Assembly: GCF_009796845.1 (NCBI RefSeq)
Contig: NZ_CP047025.1
Location: 1,550,001 to 1,614,000, forward strand
Length of the DNA stretch: 64,000 nucleotides
Direction: 5' to 3'
Source of the DNA: Cobetia sp. L2A1
Lineage (GTDB): Bacteria; Pseudomonadota; Gammaproteobacteria; Pseudomonadales; Halomonadaceae
In this document: positions 20,320 to 28,337 of the stretch, piece by piece
Layout: every line of letters begins with the position of its first letter
Position numbering within the stretch: the first letter of the stretch is position 1
The notes under the pieces: generated by a model
The model's database searches: none
Told to the model about the DNA's origin: nothing
Seen by the model: only the letters and a program-made list of their open reading frames with translations
Program-made: the position numbers and the translations under genes

Positions 20320-20377
20320 TAGTGAGTTTCGGCTGATACCTGTTGAATGGTAATGCTGAGCTGCACGATGATTGATT

Positions 20378-20409
20378 CAAGAACCCCGCCCTTTGTGGCG
20401 GGGTTCTTG
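20378..20409 (+). terminator. Fumarase terminator
   Basis: 13-bp stem CAAGAACCCCGCC / GGCGGGGTTCTTG around a 6-nt loop, 58 bp after the fumarase stop. Confidence 0.85.
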
Positions 20410-20524
20410 CGTCTGACGATCGGGCCATTCGTCTTCAGTCGTACTGTCAGCAGAGAGGGCCACATCGTTGCGTGGCGTCCTGTGGCATACTTCGCATCAT
20501 CTTGATGCTTGCAATGGAGTTGCA

Positions 20525-21952
20525 ATGACCGCTTGGTTACTTGGCTTTTTACTGCTGACCAGTCACGTGCTCGGAGCCATGACGGCTGTCGTTGCGCTGA
20601 TGTCCAGTCGCACCTCGCAGGGAGCGATCGCCTGGATCCTCTGTCTGTTGACCTTCCCCTATGTGGCACTGCCACTATATTGGGTGTTTGGTCGCCCACG
20701 CTTTTACGGCTATGTGAGTGCGCGTGAAGAGCGCGATTCCACCATGCGACGTGTCCTGATGCGTTTCCGGCCCAAGCTTTCACCGTGGCTATCGCGACCG
20801 TTGGGCGGTAATCCCACGCATCTGGATGCCATTGAACGGTTGGCGATGATGCCGGTCACCACTGGCAACCGTGCCCAGTTGTTGATAAACGGCGAGCAGA
20901 CCTTTGAGTCTCTCTTCCAGGGTATCGATGAAGCGGAAGAGTATATTCTCATCCAGTTTTTCATCGTGCGTCACGATGAACTGGGGGTACAGCTCAAGCA
21001 TAAGTTGATGCACAAGGCCGAGCGTGGCGTGCGGGTGTGTTTTCTCTATGACGAAATCGGCTCGCGCAAACTCTCGGATGGCTATCTAAAGGACCTTGAA
21101 GAGGCTGGCTGTGAAGTCAGCGCTTTCAATTCTTCACGTGGCTGGCGACACCGTTTTCAGATCAACTTCCGCAATCATCGCAAGATCACGGTGGTGGATG
21201 GCCGCATCGGGTTTGTCGGTGGACTGAATGTCGGCAATGAATACCTTGGCCATTCCGAGCGTTATGGTGCGTGGCGTGATACGCACCTCAAGCTCGAGGG
21301 CCCCAGCGTGATGGGGTTGCAGGAAGCCTTCTGGGAAGACTGGCACTGGGCAACAGGCGAAGTCTTGTCGCTGGAGTGGCAGCCACGCATCAGTTGCGAT
21401 GAATGTCAGCATGTCGTCATCGTGCCGTCAGGCCCGGCAGATCGCCGCGAGACGGCGAGTCTGCTGGTTCAGCAGGCCATCCATTCCTCCGTTAGCCGTA
21501 TCTGGATCACTAGCCCCTACTTCGTGCCTGATCAGGGTGTGCAGGATGCGCTCAAGATCGCCGCTCTGCGTGGAGTGGATGTGCGCGTGATGATCCCCGA
21601 GCGCCCCGACCATCTGCTGGTCTTCCTGTCAGCATTTTCCTTCCTCTCGGACATGATTCGCTCTGGTGTGCGCGTGTTCCGTTATCAGCCGGGCTTTCTG
21701 CATCAGAAGGTAATGCTGATGGACAGCCATACGGCGACTATTGGCACGGTCAATCTGGACAACCGTTCGTTCCGACTCAATTTCGAGGTGACCGCTTTTG
21801 TGCCGGACCATCGGTTTGCCTCCGAAGTGGAGGCCATGCTGGAAGAAGATTTCAGGCATTGTCGTGAAATCAGCTGTGAAGAGCTGGAAGCACGTCCCAT
21901 GTGGCGCAAGCTTGTCTCACGTGCCGCGTATCTTCTTGCTCCCATTCAGTGA
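20525..21952 (+). CDS. cls: Cardiolipin synthase (phospholipase D superfamily)
   Basis: A 475-residue cardiolipin synthase of the ClsA type. Two N-terminal TM helices (about 3-25 and 32-54) are followed by two PLD catalytic motifs: HRKITVVD with His218/Lys220/Asp225 and HQKVMLMD with His393/Lys395/Asp400. It condenses two phosphatidylglycerols into cardiolipin and glycerol at the inner membrane. Start ATG 20525 has GGAG 7-8 nt upstream. Monocistronic. Confidence 0.95.
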   Translation: MTAWLLGFLLLTSHVLGAMTAVVALMSSRTSQGAIAWILCLLTFPYVALPLYWVFGRPRFYGYVSAREERDSTMRRVLMRFRPKLSPWLSRPLGGNPTHLDAIERLAMMPVTTGNRAQLLINGEQTFESLFQGIDEAEEYILIQFFIVRHDELGVQLKHKLMHKAERGVRVCFLYDEIGSRKLSDGYLKDLEEAGCEVSAFNSSRGWRHRFQINFRNHRKITVVDGRIGFVGGLNVGNEYLGHSERYGAWRDTHLKLEGPSVMGLQEAFWEDWHWATGEVLSLEWQPRISCDECQHVVIVPSGPADRRETASLLVQQAIHSSVSRIWITSPYFVPDQGVQDALKIAALRGVDVRVMIPERPDHLLVFLSAFSFLSDMIRSGVRVFRYQPGFLHQKVMLMDSHTATIGTVNLDNRSFRLNFEVTAFVPDHRFASEVEAMLEEDFRHCREISCEELEARPMWRKLVSRAAYLLAPIQ

Positions 21953-22095
21953 TGGGTCTACTCCTGGCGTGATAATGACTCATGCCGGGATGAATAAAAT
22001 TCCCACTGCAAGGGCTTGTCATTCATCGCTTTTGCGGGCATCTTTAGTGCTATAAGCGATTGCCCTGTTATTCTTTTATTGAATAAGGAAGTGCC

Positions 22096-22155
22096 ATGTT
22101 AGCGTCGTTATTTGATGCTCTTCACGGCCAGAGGCTCCGACAGATTCCGCACTGA
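22096..22155 (+). CDS. Candidate 19-residue leader peptide before mtnK
   Basis: A very short ORF encoding MLASLFDALHGQRLRQIPH. It has an excellent SD (AAGGAAGTG, about 6 nt before ATG 22096) and its stop lies 8 bp before the mtnK ATG, so ribosomes finishing it could re-initiate on mtnK. No run of repeated regulatory codons is present, so classical attenuation is not suggested. Support is only SD quality and position. Confidence 0.35.
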   Translation: MLASLFDALHGQRLRQIPH

Positions 22156-22163
22156 GATACGCC

Positions 22164-23423
22164 ATGACTGCCCAAGACACGCTTGTCGATACGTCTGCCG
22201 CCGCAACAACGTTGGTTGCTTACCAGTTTCGTGATGATGCTGATGTCATCGACTTTGCGCGCCAGCATGTGGGGGATCAGCACCCGGCTTTTGCTCAAGC
22301 GACATTACTGCAGGTGGAAGAGATTGGTGATGGCAATATCAATTATGTCTATCGCGTCTGTACGCCAGATCACTCTGCCTCGGTGATCGTCAAGCAGGGG
22401 CTGCCATGGGTGCGGATCATCGGTGAGAGTTGGCCGCTTTCGTTGGTGCGTGTTCGCATAGAAGCTGAAACCCTGGCGTTCGAAGCCGAGTGTGCAGCGG
22501 ATCTTGTGCCGGCGCTTTATCATTTCGATGATGCGCGGTCCGCTATCGTGATGGAGGATATCGGCGATCACCGCAATTTGCGTCACGCCTTCATTGATCG
22601 TGAGCCCTTGCCGATGCTGGGCCAGCACATGGGCCGTTTTCTGGCCGCGACACTCTATCGCAGCAGTGATCTGGCACTGGATGCACACGACAAGAAAGTG
22701 CGTATTGCGCGCTTCATCAATCCTGACCAATGCAAGATCACCGAAGATCTTTTCTTCTTCGATCCGTTCTGTGATCACGAGCGCAACAGCATCAATCCTG
22801 CACTGCGCCCTGATGCTGAAGCGCTGTGGAGCGACCAGCAACTGAAAGTGGAAGTGGCTGAGCTCAAGTTACGCTTCCTATCGGCTCCCGAGGCCTTGTT
22901 GCATGGCGACCTTCACGCGGGCTCCATCTTTGTGCGTGATGACAGTACCAAGATCATTGATCCTGAATTCGCCTTCTTTGGTCCTGCAGGATTTGATATT
23001 GGAAGTTGGATGGCAGGTCTATGGTTGGCGGCCTGCGCGCATACCGAGCTTGAGGCGGGTGCCAACAACGCATATATCGAGCAGCTTTGTGCGCATGCCA
23101 CCACAAGCTGGGAAACCTTTTCTGCGCTGTATCACGCGCAGGCGCTCACCACTGACGATGCAAGCTTTGCCGCGGCGGGTGTTGCTGAACGTTGTCTGCA
23201 GCGCATGCTGAGTGACGCCATTGGCTACGCTGGCTGTGAACTGGTCAGGCGAACGCTGGGGCTGGCCCATGTGCTGGAGCTTGAGTCGATTGAAGATGGG
23301 GAAGTGCGCGCCAGGGCAGAGCGTCGTGCGCTGGCATTGGGTCGTGAGCTGATTCTTGATCGACACACACTGACCAACATGGCAGCGATTGATGTCGTGA
23401 TCCGTCGTCACCTGGCGAGTTAG
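22164..23423 (+). CDS. mtnK: Methylthioribose kinase
   Basis: A 419-residue kinase of the aminoglycoside-phosphotransferase fold that converts 5-methylthioribose to its 1-phosphate in methionine salvage. Typical features are GDGNINYVYRV (glycine loop, about 53-63), VKQGLPWVRIIGESWPL (Lys), catalytic HGDLHAGSIFV and metal-binding DPEFAFFGPAGFDIG. The own SD is weak; the preceding 19-codon ORF may drive translation. The usual partner isomerase gene mtnA is not in this window. Confidence 0.92.
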   Translation: MTAQDTLVDTSAAATTLVAYQFRDDADVIDFARQHVGDQHPAFAQATLLQVEEIGDGNINYVYRVCTPDHSASVIVKQGLPWVRIIGESWPLSLVRVRIEAETLAFEAECAADLVPALYHFDDARSAIVMEDIGDHRNLRHAFIDREPLPMLGQHMGRFLAATLYRSSDLALDAHDKKVRIARFINPDQCKITEDLFFFDPFCDHERNSINPALRPDAEALWSDQQLKVEVAELKLRFLSAPEALLHGDLHAGSIFVRDDSTKIIDPEFAFFGPAGFDIGSWMAGLWLAACAHTELEAGANNAYIEQLCAHATTSWETFSALYHAQALTTDDASFAAAGVAERCLQRMLSDAIGYAGCELVRRTLGLAHVLELESIEDGEVRARAERRALALGRELILDRHTLTNMAAIDVVIRRHLAS

Positions 23424-23559
23424 CAGGGCGGAAACCACTGTGCTCGGGCTTTTGATCGCCTACTCGGGTAGACTTCCCGCACGGTATTCCATGAGCCTGT
23501 TCCTGATAGGCCCATGTGTCTTGCGAATACGCTCACTGCATGCTCACCAAGAGATTTTC

Positions 23560-24099
23560 ATGGCCCTGTCTTCCACGCCTTACAAGGTGGATCTGTCGCT
23601 GACCGACCTTGACCGCGGCGTCTATGAGACCCTGCGTTTCACCGTTGCACGCCATCCGTCTGAAACCGAGCTGCGCCTATGCGTTCGCCTGCTGGGCCAT
23701 GCACTGTGGTACAGCGAGAATATCGCCTTCGGCCGTGGGCTTTCTGATGTTGATGAGCCTGCACTGTGGGAAAAGAGCCTCGACGGTCGTGTACTGCATT
23801 GGATTGAAGTCGGGCAGCCGGATGCTGATCGTCTGACCTGGTGCTCGCGACGTACCGAGCGCACTTCATTACTGGCCTATGGTAGCCTGCGTGTCTGGGA
23901 AGGCAAAATACTGCCTGCCGTGGCGGGGCTCTCCAATCTCAATATTGCCGCTGTCCCTGAGGGGGCGCTGGATGTCATCACTGCCTCATTGCCGCGCAAT
24001 ATCAAGTGGACGGTGATGATCACTGAAGGCACCATCTTCATTACGGACGATAACGGCCAGCACGAGATCAACCTTGAATGGCTCAAAGGCGAACGCTAA
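23560..24099 (+). CDS. yaeQ: YaeQ family protein
   Basis: A 179-residue protein matching YaeQ (about 181 residues in E. coli). Recognisable features are YKVDLSLTDLDRGVYETL at the N-terminus, RLCVRLLGHAL, and LWEKSLDGRVLHWIEVGQPD. The family has a PD-(D/E)xK nuclease-like fold, but its biochemical role is unsettled. Start ATG 23560 follows AAGAGA; an ORF back to 23440 adds non-homologous residues. A terminator follows. Confidence 0.93.
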   Translation: MALSSTPYKVDLSLTDLDRGVYETLRFTVARHPSETELRLCVRLLGHALWYSENIAFGRGLSDVDEPALWEKSLDGRVLHWIEVGQPDADRLTWCSRRTERTSLLAYGSLRVWEGKILPAVAGLSNLNIAAVPEGALDVITASLPRNIKWTVMITEGTIFITDDNGQHEINLEWLKGER

Positions 24100-24123
24100 A
24101 CGCGTGTCACGTGCTTCGTCTAT

Positions 24124-24162
24124 CAAAATGCCCTCGCAAGCCAAGCTTGTGGGGGCATTTTG
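24124..24162. terminator. Terminator between yaeQ and the convergent diguanylate cyclase
   Basis: Imperfect stem CAAAATGCCC...CAAG / CTTG...GGGGCATTTTG between two convergent genes; A- and T-runs flank it on both strands. Confidence 0.75.
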
Positions 24163-24194
24163 CCTTTATGGTACGGGGATACTTCGTAGAGATG

Positions 24195-25298
24195 TCACAC
24201 GACATTCATGTCGCGGTCCACGATCAGTTGGTCCCGGCCATTGGCTTTGGCGTGATAAAGCGCTTCATCACTGCGCTTGACCCAGCTGGTCAGAGTGCTC
24301 TGCTTGCACAGCTCACTGGCTCCCGTGCAGAAGCGAACCGACCCATGCGGCAGCGGCGAAGCATCGCAGCGATCGCGTAGCTGTCGGTCGAACTGGCGAG
24401 CTACGGCCAAACCACCAGGTAACAGGATCATGAACTCTTCTCCTCCGTAGCGCCCAGCCTTGCCTTCAAACTTCTGACTCAGTGCTAGAATCCAGGATGA
24501 GAAGTGCGTCAGTACCTGGTCTCCATAAGGATGACCATGGACATCATTGATCAATTTGAAATGGTCGAGATCACAGATCAGAAGACAGGCTCTCTCGTAC
24601 TGATTGATCCAGATCTCGGCATGTTCGTGGATGGTGCGGTGATTATAGAGTCCTGTAAGGCTATCGAGGCGACTCAGGTGCTCAAGCTTGTGAGCGTAGA
24701 TGCGTGCCAGATCACGTTCTTCGCGAATACGCTTGGCATAGCCGGCGATCACCACACTGAGCAAACCAAATGCCAGGGTATAGCTGATACCCATGTCCAG
24801 ACTGCGAATGGCGGGGCTTTCGTAGGCGACCACCAGGCCGGGGCGTGCATGTTCCAGTGTCAGCAATAGCCACGGCATGAACATCAGCCCGCTGATGATG
24901 ATCCCTCGCCGTATGGGGCTGGGAGGCAATACTCCCAGTACATAGGCCGAAGCCATCAGAAAGAACAGGAGGGTCGGGCCATCCATACCGTTGTTGAATA
25001 GCCAGCTGGCCGGCAGCATGACGAAGGTAACCAGTGTACAGAATAGCCATGACATGCGGCGAAACTCGCCGTGAAAGCGGGAGCGATACCACATCACCAT
25101 GATCATCAGGCTGATCACCAGCAAGGCCAGGCTGTAGGCTGGTACGGTGAGTTCCATCAGGTAGTTGAAGACAGCTGAGAACAAGCCGATCAGCACGGTA
25201 GAGACCAAAAAACCATGGTGCAAGATCTGACGTGCCGAGCCATTCTCGCCTACCAGCCAGCGCCATGAAGACCCAATCATTTTCAGAGGACTGGCCAT
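24195..25298 (-). CDS. Membrane diguanylate cyclase (GGDEF)
   Basis: A 367-residue protein. Roughly six hydrophobic helices (residues about 25-190) form a membrane sensor module, followed by a GGDEF domain (about 207-365) with the intact signature GGEEF at 285-289, plus DSLTGLYNHR and the metal site DLDHFKLIND. It should make c-di-GMP from two GTP. The RxxD inhibitory site is absent upstream of the signature, so product inhibition of the usual kind is not expected. Monocistronic. Confidence 0.92.
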   Translation of the reverse strand: MASPLKMIGSSWRWLVGENGSARQILHHGFLVSTVLIGLFSAVFNYLMELTVPAYSLALLVISLMIMVMWYRSRFHGEFRRMSWLFCTLVTFVMLPASWLFNNGMDGPTLLFFLMASAYVLGVLPPSPIRRGIIISGLMFMPWLLLTLEHARPGLVVAYESPAIRSLDMGISYTLAFGLLSVVIAGYAKRIREERDLARIYAHKLEHLSRLDSLTGLYNHRTIHEHAEIWINQYERACLLICDLDHFKLINDVHGHPYGDQVLTHFSSWILALSQKFEGKAGRYGGEEFMILLPGGLAVARQFDRQLRDRCDASPLPHGSVRFCTGASELCKQSTLTSWVKRSDEALYHAKANGRDQLIVDRDMNVV

Positions 25299-25422
25299 GT
25301 CACCTCACTGTCAGAGGGCTGCCACCCAGAATGAAGGGCTCAAGTATTGAGTAAAAGAACGCTGAAGGAGAGGGCATTGCAGTCACTCCATGGCTGATCA
25401 GCATTATGTTGGAGGAATACAC

Positions 25423-25488
25423 ATGGCATTTAAGGTCATTTATAGGCAAAGCTTACCCGAAATGATGAAGTGGCTAGTCTACCTTTAG
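25423..25488 (+). CDS. Candidate 21-residue small protein
   Basis: A short ORF encoding a Met/Lys-rich 21-mer (MAFKVIYRQSL...WLVYL) with a near-perfect SD, GGAGG, 7 nt before ATG 25423. It lies alone in the 246-bp gap between two leftward genes and on the opposite strand. The hydrophobic C-terminal end (MMKWLVYL) could touch the membrane. Only the SD and clean ORF support it. Confidence 0.3.
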   Translation: MAFKVIYRQSLPEMMKWLVYL

Positions 25489-25544
25489 CTAACGCAGCGT
25501 CTTGGCGACGTCAGGTGATGCTGCACGCTCAACGTCTTGCTCCA

Positions 25545-25820
25545 TCACTTCCAAGGTGTATAGCGATAGCTCTCCGGGTCCTTGGCATCAGGCACATCCG
25601 CTTCACACAGCAGCACGATAGTATGGCCATCATCATCCTGCTCCGTGCCTGTTACCTTGACTGGAAAGTTCGGTGACATGGCATCCAGCGCTGGCCAGTC
25701 GCCCTTGGCGATGCTACTGCCGGTAGCGGGAGCATCATGAGCGCCCACCTTGACTGGGTCACCGTGCACTCGTGCACCACTACTTATTGTTGTAGTGAGC
25801 TTGAAATAGAGTTCTGTCAT
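25545..25820 (-). CDS. Small protein of unknown function
   Basis: A 91-residue acidic protein, not recognised. It begins MTELYFKLTTTISSGARVHG and is soluble-looking, with DAPATG and GTEQDDDGHTIVLL segments suggesting a small beta-rich fold. Start ATG 25820 is set by AGGAG 8 nt upstream; the ORF extends to 25904 without support. It lies between the diguanylate cyclase and tRNA-Pro. Confidence 0.65.
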   Translation of the reverse strand: MTELYFKLTTTISSGARVHGDPVKVGAHDAPATGSSIAKGDWPALDAMSPNFPVKVTGTEQDDDGHTIVLLCEADVPDAKDPESYRYTPWK

Positions 25821-26027
25821 TTCATGTCTCCTGTGACGGGGTAAAGAGTGATCACCACTAGAACATGCGTCGTTGTCGGACGGATTGCAATGACGGTGTG
25901 CCAATGGCTTGGATTTTTACGAGCCAGATGCCGTGGCTGAAAAAATCTTTAATTCCCGCTTTTCTTTTTGAGATCAATGCGGTACATTACGTCTCGTCTT
26001 GAGAGGTAAGCCTTTCGGGACTGTCGT

Positions 26028-26104
26028 CGGGACGTGGCGCAGCTTGGTAGCGCGCTGCAATGGGGTTGCAGAGGTCGCAGGTTCGAATCCTGTCGTCCCG
26101 ACCA
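26028..26104 (+). tRNA. tRNA-Pro (anticodon GGG)
   Basis: Full cloverleaf: acceptor CGGGACG / CGTCCCG, D-arm with GCGC pairs, anticodon stem CTGCA / TGCAG (26055-26071) with loop ATGGGGT giving anticodon GGG at 26062-26064, T-arm GCAGG TTCGAAT CCTGT, and encoded CCA at 26102-26104. The C1-G72 pair and CGG start are typical of tRNA-Pro. Confidence 0.97.
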
Positions 26105-26113
26105 GAATCAAGT

Positions 26114-26148
26114 AAAAAGACCATCCAGTTTCTGGGTGGTCTTTTTTT
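26114..26148 (+). terminator. tRNA-Pro terminator
   Basis: Stem AAAAAGACCA-TCCAG / CTGGG-TGGTCTTTTT followed by a T-run, 10 bp after the tRNA. Confidence 0.9.
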
Positions 26149-26278
26149 ATGTGTCTACTTTCCGCCGCGTACCCCACCTGTCCTGAAAACCCATTAATTG
26201 CTACGATAATCTTCCATACTCTGTCCAAATTCGTGCCTCAAGGTTAGTGCTCAGCAACGCTATCACTTAGAGGTTCGC

Positions 26279-27091
26279 ATGTTTTTAACTGATGATATTA
26301 TCTATATCCAGATGCAGAAGACAGGATGTAGTCATATTGCCATGTTGTTGTCCAGAATGTTCAAGGGACAACAAATAGGGAAACATAATCCTGCGACAGA
26401 AGCATTGCTCACTGGCAATTATCATTTTATTTCATCGATACGCAATCCATGGGATTGGTACCTGTCCCTTTGGTCCTATGGAGTGCAGGGTAAAGGAGGG
26501 CTGCATGATAGGCTTGTTAATAAGAAATATCGAAGAATCTTGAGACACTTTCATCAGCATCCACTGGTAAAAATTGAGTCTCTTATAAAAGAGATGAGAA
26601 AGGATACCGATGCTTGGCGTGAGGTCTATGCGGATGCCAGCGATGTTGAATTGTTCAGGCGCTGGCTGAAGATGATCCACGCCGCTGAGAATGCATCGTG
26701 GCTAGGCGAAAATTACGTAGAATCAGGCCTCTCGGAGCTCTGTGGTTTCATGTCTCACCGATACCTTTCGCTGTGTTGTTCTGCCCGACTGCATCCATCG
26801 AAATTGATTGCGGTAAAAGATATTCATATGTTGGCGGATTATGAGCGACACCACTGTCATGTTGATGATTTTATACGCCAAGAGTCCCTTGAGGATGACC
26901 TGTGCAAGGTGCTTGAACGTCTTTCATTATTAAGGCATGAAGATAAATCTCTCATCTATTCAATGAAGAAAACCAATGCATCACACCGGTATCGAAGTAT
27001 CGGAGAGTATTATGACAAGGAATGTGCCGAACTAGTGGGGTTACGAGAAAAGATCGTGATCGACAAGTTTGATTATCAATCGCCAATGTAA
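26279..27091 (+). CDS. Sulfotransferase-family protein
   Basis: A 270-residue protein with sulfotransferase-like PAPS sites: a 5'-phosphosulfate loop near residues 9-20 (YIQMQKTGCSHI) and a 3'-phosphate motif SSIRNPWDWYLSLW at about 51-64. The acceptor substrate is unknown; family members often modify cell-surface glycans. It is distinctly more AT-rich than neighbours and uses codons such as ATA, AGA and TTA. It lies directly downstream of tRNA-Pro, a common integration locus, although no integrase is visible. Probably horizontally acquired. Confidence 0.78.
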   Translation: MFLTDDIIYIQMQKTGCSHIAMLLSRMFKGQQIGKHNPATEALLTGNYHFISSIRNPWDWYLSLWSYGVQGKGGLHDRLVNKKYRRILRHFHQHPLVKIESLIKEMRKDTDAWREVYADASDVELFRRWLKMIHAAENASWLGENYVESGLSELCGFMSHRYLSLCCSARLHPSKLIAVKDIHMLADYERHHCHVDDFIRQESLEDDLCKVLERLSLLRHEDKSLIYSMKKTNASHRYRSIGEYYDKECAELVGLREKIVIDKFDYQSPM

Positions 27092-27172
27092 GGCGTTTGC
27101 TATTCCCCTCGATGGTAAGATGCTGTGAGCTGACGACTTTCTAGACACAGTTGAACCTCCGAGATTCGATCA

Positions 27173-27580
27173 TTATGGCAGCATGTCTCGTCTGCTGACA
27201 TCTGTGCAATGCGCCCGATAATATGCCACCAAGGTGCGGGCCTTGGTCGATATCAGATGTCCGGGAGGATTGACTGCGTAAGTCCCGCCTGTCGCCAGCT
27301 GCCAGAGTGGCAAGAGATGGATCCGCTGGACTGATGCAAGCGCAGAGGCTGCACTCAGCGTATCCAGCACAGTGATACCGCCGCCGTCGCAAACCAGACG
27401 CTTCAGCAGTGTGATGGTGTCAGTGCTCAAACGGCTCCGCATCCTGACAGTGCGCTGGATGCCTTCTTGAGAGATGAATGTCCACTGGCGCGGCGAAGGA
27501 AGCAGGCCTAATGCCAGCCAATCATGCGTTGAGAGGGCTTCTGACGTCATTTTCGTCATCTCTCCATTTTCAGCCTGCAT
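27173..27580 (-). pseudogene. Truncated LysR regulator (effector domain only)
   Basis: The ORF reads like the C-terminal half of a LysR-type regulator's effector domain: HDWLALGLLPSPRQWTF, an RMRSRLSTDTITLLKRLVCDGGGI segment and the closing TGGTYAVNPPGHLISTKAR. No helix-turn-helix sequence precedes it; upstream DNA is the divergent response-regulator promoter. It is therefore most likely a 5'-deleted remnant, though a start (ATG 27580, or 27556) and an open frame remain, so a free-standing domain cannot be excluded. Confidence 0.65.
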
Positions 27581-27671
27581 TCAGGCTTGAGAGGTAAAAG
27601 AAGGCATACTAAGCCCTGCAGTGATGACGTGATATAGCGCCGAAAACTACCGAAGTCCAAGGAGGGATGAC

Positions 27672-28337
27672 ATGAAGCTGCTCTTGCTTGAAGACGATGA
27701 TTTGCTGGCGGATAGCCTGGCTGAAATGCTGGAAGATAATGGCTATCGACTGGATATCGCGTCCTCCATCCGAGAAGCGGAAGCCTTTGTCACCACGCAG
27801 GAATACGCGCTCGCGATTCTTGATCTCGGTCTGCCGGACGGCAGTGGACTGGACCTGCTGGCACGCTGGCGTCAGCAGCACCGTGATATCCCGGTGCTTA
27901 TCCTGACTGCGCGCGATACCTGGGAAGATAAGGTGGTTGGACTACGCGGCGGAGCAGATGACTATCTCACCAAACCCTTTCATGAAGCTGAATTATTGGC
28001 ACGACTCCATGCGCTACTCAGGCGCCACACGGGAGGGAGTACTCAGTACTTGCAAGTCAGTGGCATTCAGCTGGATGAGCAAATGCAGAGTGTGAGTCGT
28101 GATGGAGAGCAGTGGGAGCCGCTGACAGCCACTGAGTTTCGGTTGTTACGCTATTTGATGCATCACCCGGATAGGGTGCACTCCAAGGATCAACTGTTGG
28201 ATCAGCTGTATGCCCTTGATCAGGATGCCGCTGCTTCCAATCTGGTGGAAGTCTATATCGCCAAATTACGTCGACGATTGGGTCGCGAGTTGATCGTGAC
28301 GCGACGCGGACAAGGGTATCTCTTTGCTTCACATTGA
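27672..28337 (+). CDS. OmpR/PhoB-type response regulator of the copper cluster
   Basis: A 221-residue response regulator. The receiver domain has acidic ED at residues 7-8, phospho-acceptor Asp51 (LDLGLPDG) and Lys in YLTKPFHEAELLAR at about 101; the winged-helix DNA-binding domain covers about 125-219 (LTATEFRLLRYLM, VYIAKLRRRLG, TRRGQGY). SD AAGGAGGG lies just before ATG 27672. It overlaps the kinase gene by 14 bp and stands upstream of copAB, so copper-responsive control is likely but inferred. Confidence 0.9.
   Translation: MKLLLLEDDDLLADSLAEMLEDNGYRLDIASSIREAEAFVTTQEYALAILDLGLPDGSGLDLLARWRQQHRDIPVLILTARDTWEDKVVGLRGGADDYLTKPFHEAELLARLHALLRRHTGGSTQYLQVSGIQLDEQMQSVSRDGEQWEPLTATEFRLLRYLMHHPDRVHSKDQLLDQLYALDQDAAASNLVEVYIAKLRRRLGRELIVTRRGQGYLFASH

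Noticed and set aside
26074..27172. Attachment-site duplication of the tRNA-Pro 3' end around the sulfotransferase gene
   Set aside because: No repeat of the tRNA 3' end and no integrase was found downstream within the AT-rich segment.
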